Below, piece by piece: positions 1 through 12,115 of a stretch of 64,000 nt of DNA (its first letter is position 1; the number at the start of each line of letters is the position of its first letter). A model generated the notes under the pieces. The model made no database searches. It was not told where the DNA came from and saw nothing but the letters and a program-made list of their open reading frames with translations. The DNA is from Haliclona indistincta. Taxonomy: Eukaryota > Porifera > Demospongiae > Haplosclerida > Chalinidae. Position numbers and translations under genes: made by a program. The stretch covers positions 7,811,672 through 7,875,671 of the forward strand of contig OZ024785.1 in NCBI GenBank assembly GCA_964017065.1, read 5' to 3'.

Positions 1-290
1 CATGTTGAAACCGCTTCGTCGGTAGTACTACTAGTAGTGTAGACGCGATGAATGCGCATTGAATGCGATTTCGATTCGCATCGATCAATTCGGTTTGCAA
101 ACCGGTTCGAATCCAGTTCAGGTGTGGACACACCTTTAGACATAATCTTCACAACATGATAGCACTCTATACATATTTTTTCACAAAATGACATGTACAG
201 CATAAAATAAAAAATTTCCTTGTTAAAATTTTTTTGATCTTCTGTGCACATAATCATTACAGCGTATGATCTGTTCTCTTTTCTCTGTAG

Positions 291-425
291 GTCCAGTACG
301 CTGTTATTAATCCTAAATCATTGCAGAAGCCTCCAGAACCAGCCAAACACGATGGCGATGCTAATGGAGAGGCAGCAGCAGCTGGAGAAGAAACACAAGC
401 TCAGACATCGACAACCTTCATCTAG
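291..425 (+). CDS. Last exon of an unidentified gene, receptor-like tail with VxYxxI motif
   Basis: The exon follows a good acceptor (pyrimidine tract then CTGTAG, ending at 290) and reads 44 codons to a TAG at 423-425. I chose the frame that starts VQYAVINP because it gives a plausible hydrophilic cytoplasmic tail rich in Pro, Glu and Ala. VQYAVI fits the ITIM-type pattern (V/I/L/S)xYxx(I/V/L). The C-terminus TTFI fits a class I PDZ ligand ([S/T]-x-hydrophobic). The rest of the gene is left of the window, so the protein family is unknown. A second frame is also open (stop near 453) and would give a basic Gln-rich tail, so the frame is not certain. An AATAAA lies at 746-751. Confidence 0.45.
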   Translation, partial: VQYAVINPKSLQKPPEPAKHDGDANGEAAAAGEETQAQTSTTFI

Positions 426-745
426 CCACAATGAAGTCACTGAGCCCAATTAGCATCAATAGTTTTTTGCATTTTCTTCATGTAGATAATTTTACATGCG
501 TAATTATTCTTTTCGTTGATTTTTATTCTAGTCTGAGTGACTCATAGTAAAGAAATTAGCAGCCTCTAGTCATTATGTGTGAAATGTCCATCCTATTATT
601 CGTCTCTTTTTTGTAGCAGCTTTAAATCATCCCAACACTTCCAAGTTTTGTTTGTCCTCTCTCAGGATACATGTGATAATAATGCGTTAATTTTAATTAT
701 TTCGCCTTTTTTAACAAAATTTTACAATAATAATTATTTATCAAC

Positions 746-751
746 AATAAA
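746..751 (+). terminator. Possible poly(A) signal AATAAA
   Basis: A canonical hexamer lies about 320 bases after the stop of the plus-strand terminal exon at 291-425. The placement is reasonable for its 3'UTR. Assignment is by position only. Confidence 0.35.
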
Positions 752-3450
752 GGTAATACGGCTACACTTAGAAAGAAAGAACCAAATAATATATACATAT
801 ACAGGAACAAACAATACTGAATAAAGGCAAAATATAAAAAATTGAACAAAACAACAAAGAAGACAGACAGAAATGAAAGAGTTAAATTAAAATGAAACTT
901 TGAGACACCGTACCAATAATGAGTATGGGTGTGTGCGACTAGGGCTGGTCTGATACACATTAACTGCTTCGGTAACAACTTTACTAGTCAGATACTATTT
1001 GGAGATCACAATATTTTTTTCAATCTGAGACATTGTACACAGCAGAATAATAATTATAATTTGATTGGAAAAAATTAATAAGTCAAATTAATCGAGAAAT
1101 TCAGATGTGAGTAATTCTGTCTGAGCTCTTGTTTCATGTAATCAAGATAGAGAAATTTCTTTCCTGAACAGATCTAGTTCTACTACGAAACTATTCACAA
1201 ACACAGCATTTCATTTCACACGTCACTTAAATTTTTGCGGACTTTAAGTTTCCAACGCCGGTAACTTATTCTCCGATCCCAATGAAACAGACCTTGTTGA
1301 CACCACCACTCCATTTTATCCCACCTCCTATTGAAGTAAATTTTATCATAGCTTATTCAATACAGAGTCATTATTAATTTTTCTATCGTCACTGACTGTC
1401 AGCACTGCATGCAAACATGCAGCTAAAAGAATGGAAAGCAATGATAAAGCAAACAGGAACTTAGTAACTTAAAGTGACATTTTAAGTAAAGGGACCTGGA
1501 TGGTGTCTAAGCAGAACACTGACTGACTAGCATTTTTTCTACCAAGAGTGATAGCATCATATCACTGCTCCAGCCAGCAAAAGCATAGAATAAAATTTAC
1601 CTTAATTTATTTATTTTGTGCTTTCACATTAATTTTCACATTAGCTGAATGTCAATTGATTATCACGAGAAACTGAACTGAAGTGCAGAATTAATAACGC
1701 TCAACACCGCAATAGCAAAGTTTTTAATGCATGATACACTAGCTTACAAATTATTATGATCTTTTAAAAAAAATAATAGTACACTCCATCATGTTAATAA
1801 TAACTATGGGCCCCGTTGTTAAATTTAGTTTATTCCAAATTTAGCGTAACTAAAAATAGACTGATTCGGTCTATGGTTTCGGTTGAGCGTTAATTAGAAA
1901 TTGGCGGCAGTTTGTGAACTAAGACACATCATGGCGGTTCGTGGCGTTGGCAACGAGCTTGCAGGTGAGTTAAATAGGTAAGAGATGAGCCTAGATGTAG
2001 GCTACCAATTTTTTGCTGTAAGGTAACTCGGGATAATTCGAAATACACTTCGCTGGAAATATGCTGTGTAAAGTTGTGCGAAACTTTAACTACACAGCAA
2101 GTTTCAGCCACCTTCGGACTATTTGCTTAATAAGTTTGATAGCTATACGTTCTTCCTGTCGTTCTCCAGAGCGGTCAGAGTAAGTGCTACTAAAAAATAC
2201 GTTATTATGGTAATTCGGAATAGTCTGTGTATTTTTGAGTGAAGTAACCTCAGCTGTGACTGTCTTCAGCATGATTTCAGGTATTATGCATGTTTGCATG
2301 ACGATAGATATGTGATTTGTGCGTTTCTTTCTGTCCTAGGTTGCTCCATAATCCACGTGCCCGTGTAGAATGGTTGCTGGGATGTTGTACATCTTGCGGA
2401 GGATATTTTTCCACTCCATGACTATCTTGACAGCTGTTTCAAGCTGCAGTCTTGTCTGCTTTGCTTTTTGGATCAAATTGCCGTTGTAGATTCTCTGCTA
2501 CCCGGTACACACTTTGACCTTTGTCTAACTTCAAGAGATGCAAGCGTTCCCAGTAGACAGCAAAGTTTCACCAGGTAACTAGCATAGAGGCCTGGTTGTC
2601 TGGTCAGCATTTTCACTACGTACTGCAGCCAAGTGAGTGCTCATTACAGAGTCGACAGTTGCACATACCTAGTGGTGAAATAGTTTATCCAGGCGATCTG
2701 TAGTTTTGCATTAGCTGGGGTCAATACGGAATCATTCCGAATTACCATCAAGTTACTTCATGAGCTAAAATCATTATAAGTGTGCATATAAATGACTCCG
2801 AAAACGCTTTGAGATAATCTATAAAACTATTTTTATAAAGTAGTTGATAAGTATAAATTAACATTAATGATGGTTGAGAATGACGTAAAAATTGTACAAA
2901 ATTGATGAGCAGTTATAAATTAATTATAAATAGGAGGACCGATAATAATGATGTACACACAAAAATGTAATGATCACTAACACGAAGAACTACAGTAATA
3001 ATGTCATTGCTATAAAGTTGTATCGAATTCGGATCAAATGAACAACAAAACAATCAGTTGTAGTATGAAGTGACACACACTGCCAACTAGTAGAGGGAAA
3101 CTGCTTGTAGTATGTGCTGGTGGCTGTCATACGTCAGTTCCACGATAGTTGATAGAAGGCACTGTATCCACGTCATAGGATAATCTGTTAATCTATGAGA
3201 GAAAGAGACACATGATTCAAATCAAATTCGAAAAACTGTTAGGTTTTATTTTTTATTTATACAAGTTTGTACACAGCCTAAGACAGGGAGTGAATAATGA
3301 GCAGATACTGGGTAAAACCAACTAGCAGAATGCTAATATGAGTGGTGAAACCCAAAAATAAATAACATGTACATGTACAAGGAGATGAAAATGAATTTGA
3401 TTTAAAATTCGAAATTTTAAAATTTTATTGCTTGCACATTTGAATCATAT
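752..3450. other. Intergenic stretch, AT-rich, one weak gene-like segment
   Basis: No supported gene was found. At 1931 a good-context ATG opens 11 codons and ends at a GTGAGT donor (1965). At 2370-2573 a 68-codon open stretch on the plus strand (DVVHLAEDIFPLHDYLDSCF and onward) is followed by a GTAACT. The two pieces do not join in phase with the splice sites I can see, and I do not recognise the peptide. It could be a decayed gene, or a real one whose middle exon I missed. Confidence 0.3.
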
Positions 3451-6400
3451 CTACACTGTTGTTTTACTTACTGAAGGCGTGGACGGCCAGATTAAGTTCT
3501 TTTCACTAGTGATACTTTGTGGCGACATGAGTCCGTTTCTTTCAAGGAAGGACCCGTTGTTGTAGTCTGGCGAGAATCTTGCAGTGGACATAGCCATAGA
3601 AGTTGAGATCATCTCTTTCTTTTGACTGGAGGTAGAGGAGGCACTGTGAGTGCGCTGGTGATGGAGAACAGAGCCAGTAGTTGTGTAAGAGTGGAATGTC
3701 GGAACAGACTCTCGAGGAGGTGATGTCTCTGGACTGAGCTGAATCTTGTCGCTAGTTGAGGATGTCGGAAAACTATCAAAAGGGGACAAATATCATTTGA
3801 ATTCCTGAACTAGTTATTACAGAAAAGAGTGAGTGGATGCTTACATGAAGTCTTTCGGCAAACGAACTTGAGAAGCTGTGATTGCTACAGTGGAGAAAAT
3901 AATACTCAAATCACGCAACACAGTAAAACAAATTCACTCACTCAAGCGATTGAGCTTCTTTCTTCTCTTGGCGCAGTAGACACAGACGATGATCACAATC
4001 AGCATAACGGTGATTAGAATGACTAGTCCTATTGAGGCTGCGATCACAATGTACAGCAGGTTATCTGTGGAGGGGATAAGAGCTATAAAAGAGGGTTGGT
4101 AAAACAATGAAGTATAAATACACAGCGAACAGATGGCTGTCCAACTGTAGTTGTTGACTCACTGTTCTCTGTAGAAGTGGGGGTTGGGGTGGGGTGGTTA
4201 AGGAGAGGGGGTGTTTGGGAATAGGGGTGGGGTGCAGGGGTAGTTGGAGAGAGAGGGGATTGGGGGTAGGGATCGGGGTTGGTAGGTAGGGGTGGGAGAG
4301 AGAAATAGATTGTTGGAAGAACGAGAAATTGTCGAGAGAGTCAAGATGAGAGAGAGACAGAAATTGTTGAGAGAGAGACGGAAATTGTTGAGAGAGAGAG
4401 AGACAGAAAGTTGGTGTATGTAAAAAAGAAAAGCAGAATAATAATATCAATACTAATACACAAACATAATACAAACCTAAAGCTTGAGGGTCACTCAAGT
4501 CACTGAATTCTCCATGACCATACGGCCCTCCAGCAGCCATGCTGAATCGATAGACCACAGTTCTATCCAGAACAGTAACTGTCACTTGCACTTGAAATGC
4601 CGATCCCTCTGCCGAGCTCACAGTTGCCGTCACGTTGACCAATCTCCAACTCGCGCCATTGCTGGTCACGTTGACTATACAGTGAGTGATGGGACCGGAA
4701 CCAGCCGACTCAACTATAGAGGTGAGGCTGAATGTATTCAATTGACCCTTCTCAACTGATGGCTTGGATGGTCTACTTGGTGGACCTAAAGATAGTGGAA
4801 TAGAACTTGTTTAACTACTACTACCAGAAAAATATGTATCAACTCTTTACTGGGTACAGTATGTGTGTCCATTTACCTGGTGGTGTGGTTATTTCCAGAT
4901 TTATAGGAGTAGCTCCTCCCAGTTGGTTGCTCAATGTTACTGCAACTCGGTAAGTGGTATTAGGCTCCAGCCCTGTCATGAGTACTCTGTTGTCATCAAC
5001 ATTCAGGTCTTGAGATCGCTCAGCCATGTTGTCAGATTGAAGGGTGATTCTAAAGCTGCTAACTGGGGCACCGCCATTGTGCAACAGTCTCCATTGGAAG
5101 AGAATCGCACGACCATTTTCTAGAGCAGTGTAGTTAAAGAACTCCAACTGAGGCGCTGCGAGAGATAGAAAATGAAAATAAGAAAAATCAAGGAGGAGTC
5201 CATCTAACAAAATGCACAAAATTTTGGAAAGCACACGTTTCTTAATATCACTTCAGGGCCATGATGTATGCATGCATGAGTTCACTCATACCGTCCATAT
5301 TTCAAATACCACCAAATTATCATGCATGCATTGTGCTGTGTGGGTAGTACTCACGACTTGTTGAGGTCTGGAAAGATACAATATTTGATGCTCCACTCAT
5401 TCCGGCAATGTTTCTTGACTGCATTCTCAACCGGTAGGTGACACCTGGATTCAGATTGGTCACTTGAAATGAGCGTTGGTCACCATTAATCACTCCATCC
5501 TTCCACTGCAAAAATGAATAAAGATCAAAACGCATTACACAGTGATGGGCAGTGGTGTTAGTGCTTACCTCAAGAAATGGTCCACCGTTGGTGCTCAGTT
5601 CTACTATATACTGCTCCACTCTGCGAAAGTCAGATGGCACAGATTGATCCCATGATAGTCGCACTGATGTAGTCATCGGTACTATGCTGTTTTGATCCAA
5701 TGTCGGAGGCTCAGGAGTATCTATAGCAATGCAATAATGCGCTATATCACATGCAATGAGGTTTACGTACCTACTACAACCAGAGTGATGTTGATGATAG
5801 CACTGCCGTGTTCATTGGTGACGTTGCACTGGAACGCTCCAGCATCCTCCATGGCTGCATTCATGATCACCAGCTCCTCTCTGCTGTTGATCATGAACCT
5901 GTTGTTGTCTCCAGGCACACTGCGACCAGGCTGGTCAGCAGGATAGTGCATCCATGATGTGTTGGAGTCTGGGTAGCTCACAGATCGACAGAACAGGCTC
6001 GTTCGATTGTTGACAGCAACGTCCACTGTAGCACTGGTACTGTTAGGAGCTATGATATCAGGAGGTCCTGTGACAAGAAAAGATAATGTATACAATGATC
6101 TATTTTGACATCCAATGCACTAAACATGCACAATACATCAAGACACTTGAGCGGCATTCAATAACAATTTATGATGGTTTGTTTGCCCATTCATTGCCCT
6201 TGGGCAAACATATCAGTTAAACACACAAACTGTATCAGTACACAAGCAACAACTAGAGCGTCTGTTGATATTTTGTGATCTTCAAGGAACTATTTCCTTA
6301 ATTTAGAAAGTTGTGTGATTCTGTCTGTCTACGACAGATTGCGAACATGCAGTTATTCATGTACACACATGTACATCATTGTAATTTGAATACACAAATC

Positions 6401-9400
6401 ATATTTGCGTCTTTGACACAAGTTACTTGCGGCATGAAAGCTACACTGTATACATCTTAGCTAAACAAAGGCCTTGCTAGGATCGTATAGCGCACATAAT
6501 GGTTAGGATCGTATAGCTCACACCTGCATTATTATTTTTGACAGTTTTGTTACTACTCAATTCAAAACTTCATACAGATCAACAGAAGCCACTGTACTGT
6601 TACCAGTACATAATCTTCTGCCGCTTCAGAATCTCTACACGTGCCTTAGCGATGGCAGCTTCCTAAATGCAAATTGTATAATGTACACGAACAGCAAAAA
6701 CTGTTCCCAAGAACCTCTTCCAGGCTAATATGATAGTGAGTTGGCACGTAGCCATACAGCTTTTTACCATGCATTTACAGTGTCTAACCTAATTATCCTG
6801 CTATGGTCTATTGTGAAATTCCTCTACAAGCACAGTCGGATTGGCAACACTAAGATCAAATTAGCTCCGTGCAAGGAAAATATGTATGCTAGTTTTGTGA
6901 TTAGCTGTCGTCAAGCATGGTTATCAGTAAATCACACTGCAATAATTTGTGTGTGGTATACCACAATTCTAGTAGTACTACATGTACCTAGAATGTATTC
7001 ACAGGAAGACCCGACAAGATAATGCACTCGACCACACTACCACATCACACCGGGACAGACAATTTCACGGTCATCACAATGACATCAAATAATTATGAGC
7101 TAGTGCGGTTGCTAAGATATTATTTATAAATATTGCCTCCAATAAGTTGATAGGCACCAGTGCTGTGGGATGCCTTGCTGTTGTGAATTCCTGGTCAGCA
7201 AGCATCAAAACATTGGACGCACATGAGTTGGAATGTTATGTAAATAACGAACTTCAAACACCTCAAGTGTGGGACTTTTACTAAAGTAATTGACCATTTA
7301 GTCACAGAGGATGGGATGCTCAAGGCATGCTGATGTCAAGCTAGATAATTAGCTTAGGCTCAAGTGGGAAGTGTGGGGTGAGTTGAATAAACTGAGGGCA
7401 GGCATGTTAAGAGTTCCCTCCTGCCGACCGGAGTAAGGAGGCCTTGTAGCTGACTGTAGGAGTCACTCCAAAAAGGAGGAATTCGATTATGCTTGGTTCA
7501 GTGGATCTAACAAGCCATGGTTGGTGGCTACAGCAGATGTGACCTGACTGCCTCATTGACATATATCAACTGTAATTTCATGGTTGAAAAACACACAGTA
7601 ATAAATCTTAATACTAGGCTACCACACCTACGCTTCAAAAGGCAAGTGAATTCTAATTACAAGGACACACGCAGTTACATCACGTACAGATAGTGTGGTA
7701 CACATGTATACTGAAGCTGTAATAAGCTGTGATCTTTTGATAGAAGGAATTCGTAATGAACATTTTAATTCAAATACACAAGCAATATCCTTCACGACAG
7801 GCAAATGTTTAATACACGTGAAGGAATTCAAGGAAAGCGGTGTTTTCTATGTGCAGTGAACATTTTAAAGAGAAGAGAAACGTGCATAAAGATGTTGAGA
7901 TACAGTGTTTATTCATTGTGTATACACATGAAAGATATCACGATCGACAGCAAGACTAACACTGCACTATCTGTGGTTGGTTTGTAACTAAGTAAACTAA
8001 TGACTATACCAGCTACCTGCATGCACAAGGCTTAAATTATCCATTGGGAAACAGTCTAACTGAATGCTCTCTCTAATATCAAGCTTTCTCTATAATAATA
8101 TTAAGCACTACCACAAGAGATGGAATAACATCAGGTGTGCTGGCTATAGTCAGATTAACTCGATTGGCGGTAACCAAATGCTTGTAGCTTCGTGACCACT
8201 AGCAATCGAACTCATTAGCAGAACTATAGTTCATGTAGAAAATTGATCGAATTAGACTTGCGAGATTCACTGCCTTGTAGGAGTTTACAGTTTGGCTCCA
8301 TATCTGTTAGACACCTGGCTGATGTTTGGTCATGTCAACAGGGCTCAGAGTAACAAGCTAACTCGTGTCTATGCTCACTTGTATTTCAAATGTCATGACG
8401 ACGAGTATTACAAGTATTACAGCACCCGGAAAACAAAATCTACTCGCAACGATACCAGTTTTGACTATAATGATTATGTACTAAAGCATATAGCATTTTG
8501 ACACAGACAACTGTAAGTTCCTACACTTGTCAAGTGTTCTACAATCTATACTGGCTCACAATGCATGTATCTAGAATCGTCTTACTCACCAAAAACAATC
8601 AATTCGAGAAACTGTGTTGCATTGCCGGCTCTGTTCTCCACGAAACAGGTGTACATCCCAGCATCAGAGAAGCCGACTTCTACAATGTTCAGTTTTCCAC
8701 CAGTGAACGATATGCGGGCACTCTCCTTGACCTCTTGCCCCTGAAAGGTCCAGTTGTATTGCAGCCCAACACCAGTGATGTTACAATCAATGGAAATGTT
8801 AGTGTCCTTGCGCTCAAGTGCAGTAGAATTTGGCTGAACTATAGGTTCATCTAAACAAACAAGATCAGGAAGATCAGAGATCAAGCTTTGACACTGTCTA
8901 TAAAAGTATTATATCATTCATTAAAAGGACAAATTCATCCTGCATCATATATGATTGGTTTCAAGTGACTAGTTCGATGTGACCTTGACTTGCCTAACTA
9001 AATTAAGGCGTCATTATGAGCTAGCTGAGGAGTCATGTTACCGCTAATGGTATTCACAACAGATGCTCTCTAAAGCCTAGACCAACTAAAAGAGGCATTC
9101 AAACAATGTAAAGTTGGAGAGGATATAGCCATGCAGCAATGAATTGAGCTGATCTCGGATGCAAATTGAATCAGCCAGTACAGTCAAACTCAATTAGAAG
9201 CCCACAAATAAACTGAAGCCATATACTCGACACACTCACACTACACTTTTATAATATAAAAATTGCTAGGTTGCTATTTACATAACCTGTTCACTCACAT
9301 GAAACAAATAACGACAACTACTGATGACTCACCGTGTACATTCACATTGACAGCAATTGTCAATGTTGTTAATAAGAATTCTGCCAAACACACATACTGC

Positions 9401-10300
9401 CCACCATTAGTGAGAGACACATTGGTGATATTTACGATTTCATTTGGGGTCCTATTTTGAGAAAGTACAAAAGTGCAACTGAGTATATGAGATTATAGTC
9501 AAGGTTTACTCACCTAGTCCCCTCATTGTATTCCCAGGTGAGGTTACTGGGCATGCGACTGCTTGTAAAGTTGCACAGCAGAAATAAGTCTTCTTCTGGG
9601 AGCAGGTCAGTGTTCCCTTGTACCCTCAGGGAATATACTGTTGAAAAGATGCATTAAAATTATAAATTTACCGTAACCCTAATGGTCTACCTGCTGGCAC
9701 TATCTCTTGGTTTGCTGTTGCTACAATACTGTCAAGAGTTGCTCTGCAAGAGTAGTTACCAGGAACAATTGATTCAGGAGTTATAAACTCTAAGGTTGAG
9801 CCTTCAGGTACTGGATTTATCCTCATTTTGCCTTGTTCACTCGTCAGTTTAACTCCTTCACGAAACCATTCAATGCTGGGAACCGCAGTAAAGCCTTCAT
9901 CAAAGCTGCATGTTATTTTTTCACCAGGCAAGACTGTAAACACAAATGGGACAGGCCCTCGAATTCTGACTCCTGCATAAAAAAATGAACAGCCCTTTGT
10001 GACTACAGCCAATATAATAAGTCTCCTATCAAAACTCCCTCTGGCACCTCTCCCACTTTACAGATGCTCATCACTGATATACTGTGCACTGTCTAACATC
10101 CATTGATGTCTGCGAACATGCATTGTTATGCAATGCAACGCATTATGTACCAGGTAGCTATAGGCATTGTAGCAATTATACACGCATTGTGTCTGAGGAT
10201 GACTGTCTACATGTGAATTCTACACGATAACTGTACCTTGGCTGACAGCAGTCTCGATGATCGGCAGGACCAACATCAGTAGATAAACGAGACGTCCCAT
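3451..10300 (-). CDS. Receptor A: Ig/FN3 single-pass transmembrane protein
   Basis: Exons (minus strand): 10300-10237, 9972-9691, 9637-9514, 9451-9333, 8850-8590, 6067-5771, 5720-5569, 5505-5355, 5155-4877, 4785-4477, 4064-3942, 3875-3845, 3772-3451. Total 2514 nt, 837 aa. Order: signal peptide (1-21), Ig (22-115), Ig split over two exons (116-196), Ig (197-283), Ig (284-382), FN3 (383-483, two exons), FN3 (484-576), a third FN3-like sandwich (577-679), a TM helix with basic stop-transfer KRRKK, and a Ser/Thr-rich tail of about 115 residues. Cys/Trp/YxC landmarks are visible in the Ig exons and the WxxxxxGG/NTTYRVAV pattern in the FN3. Extracellular exons are mostly phase 1-1, the usual state for module shuffling. 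The tail contains DYNNG (Grb2-SH2-like YxN) and ends KTTV, a class I PDZ ligand. Partner and ligand are unknown. AATAAA on the minus strand is at 3424-3429. Confidence 0.85.
6068..8589 (-). other. 2.5-kb intron of receptor A
   Basis: This intron separates the third and fourth Ig exons of receptor A. I see no open frame with splice-site support on either strand and no clear repeat. The short open frames inside it have no recognisable domain. Confidence 0.6.
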
Positions 10301-12115
10301 TTCTGGCGATCTTTTTGCTGTAGGTATTTTCCACTGAAAATATGTTGCTTTAAACAATCGCTGCAAGAGGTCCTCGGCTGCAATGTTTGGAAGTAATGCG
10401 GTCAGAGCTTCTCCAGAGGGAATTGCAATGCTCACCTCAATATTTTAGCAGTGTCACAACAAGCAGATGTCAACAACTGTTAAACTAGTGCGCGTACGAC
10501 CTAGCGCAGTGTTACCAAACAACCAGCCAGTTCACACGACACTATGAACTGCATCGACTTTATCTACTATGTACTACACTCTTGAGAAGGCGTGGCTTAG
10601 GTGACCAACACAATTTTTACAACTTCGTTATTATAACTACTTCAAAATTAATTGTACAAGTGGGATGCTAAGAGTGTTAGTAAGATAAGTTACATGAAAC
10701 AAAAAATCACAAGTTTATAAATGAAATGAAATGGTCTTTCAGACGTATGTTTCTTCGTGTATTACTGATGACAATGGTAGAGAATAAGTGCTGGATGATT
10801 GGCGCTCCTGCAAGAGGAAACAAAGTGAATGCATCATTCATCTGTTATAAACTGAAAAAAACTGTGTGTTACGAGACCATACCGAAAGTAATATAATGAT
10901 AGCTATAATGTAGGAAAACGTTTGGTTTTCAAATTCCAAACAACCTTCAATTATCATATTTCTGCTATAGCAACACTTTCCCGTCTCCTTCTTTGAACTA
11001 AAGCAAGTGATCGACTGCACCCATGTTGTGCAGTTACATAAAAACAGAAAATACAACAACAGGGGCTAAACCGCAATAATTACTAGCGCACTATTTTTAC
11101 AAACAATCGACCAATAGGCAAAACTATCGGACTACCACAAACACATGTAAAGCATGTGATGTTGCACAACAAGGCAATGCAGAATGGTGCATGCATGAGA
11201 ACAGTAGTAGTGCTTTTGACATGCAGTGTGTTGGTAACTTGGTTACTATCAATTTTGCTTTGACACAAATAATTGCATGGTCACTGATTTGCTATAGACG
11301 ATGTTTCATAGGGAAAAATGGTTAGATGCAAGTGTACAGGCTATTACTACTAAACTTGTAGAACCTTTAGTTAGCTGCACTATCAAAACTCACATGTGAA
11401 CTGACTAGAATTTCTAGTACAACAGAATCGGTCCCAGTTTACTGCTAAATTTTGTGCGAAGAATGTCTGTTTTGTGTATTTTTGTGTAAAAATTACATTT
11501 CCATGGAAACTACATTGGTGGTGTATTTTAATGTACAACAAGTTCTACCATAGGAAGCATCGCTGTTACCAAGAAAGCCTTACAACATGATATAAACTGT
11601 ATCACTGAGCCAAACGGTTTAGTCGCAATGAGCATTACAAATTCTGCTTTGTTATTTTTCATCACTGAAGATAATGTGCTATAGTAGTCCAGCGCTTACA
11701 CTAAGCCTAGTTCATTGGTGCTAGCAAAACAACTGATTGAGCTGGGTAACTAGTCTAACAAGACTAACATCATGTTGCCAGAATCAAACTGCCGTAAATC
11801 CCTAAATACAGCTGTTTCACTACTTCTTCCAATTGAGAAGGGTCAACTGTAGTGTTCACTGTTCAAACTGAATCAATCAATGTAATAAACCTTCAAAATA
11901 AGCCACAAATCACGCTTTTTGGCTGTTGCACTGTAAAGCCAGGGTGTCTGTTTCCTAAAAGCATGGTTGAAGTACCTATTATTAAGTTTATTCCCATATA
12001 ATTAATATTTTACACATATAATTCCCCAGGCATCTAGGGTTTCTATTTAAAGATTGACATTTTGACGGAATCTGAACTATTTTTCTCTCATGATACAGCT
12101 CTGGCATTATTAATA
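10301..12115. other. Intergenic between receptor A start and receptor B tail
   Basis: AT-rich sequence that should contain the receptor A promoter and the end of receptor B. No gene was found. A minus-strand AATAAA (11987-11992) lies about 124 bases after the long-form stop of receptor B. Confidence 0.6.
11987..11992 (-). terminator. Poly(A) signal for receptor B long form
   Basis: TTTATT on the plus strand is AATAAA on the minus strand, 124 bases downstream of the stop at 12116-12118. This supports the 12.1-12.6 kb exons as a true 3' end. Confidence 0.45.

Noticed and set aside
104..114. GGTTCGAATCC, identical to a tRNA T-arm/B box
   Set aside because: No A box or foldable acceptor, D and anticodon arms at the right distances upstream.
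9263..9460. Plus-strand open frames overlapping receptor A exons
   Set aside because: Shadows of minus-strand exons that fit a full Ig/FN3 gene model.
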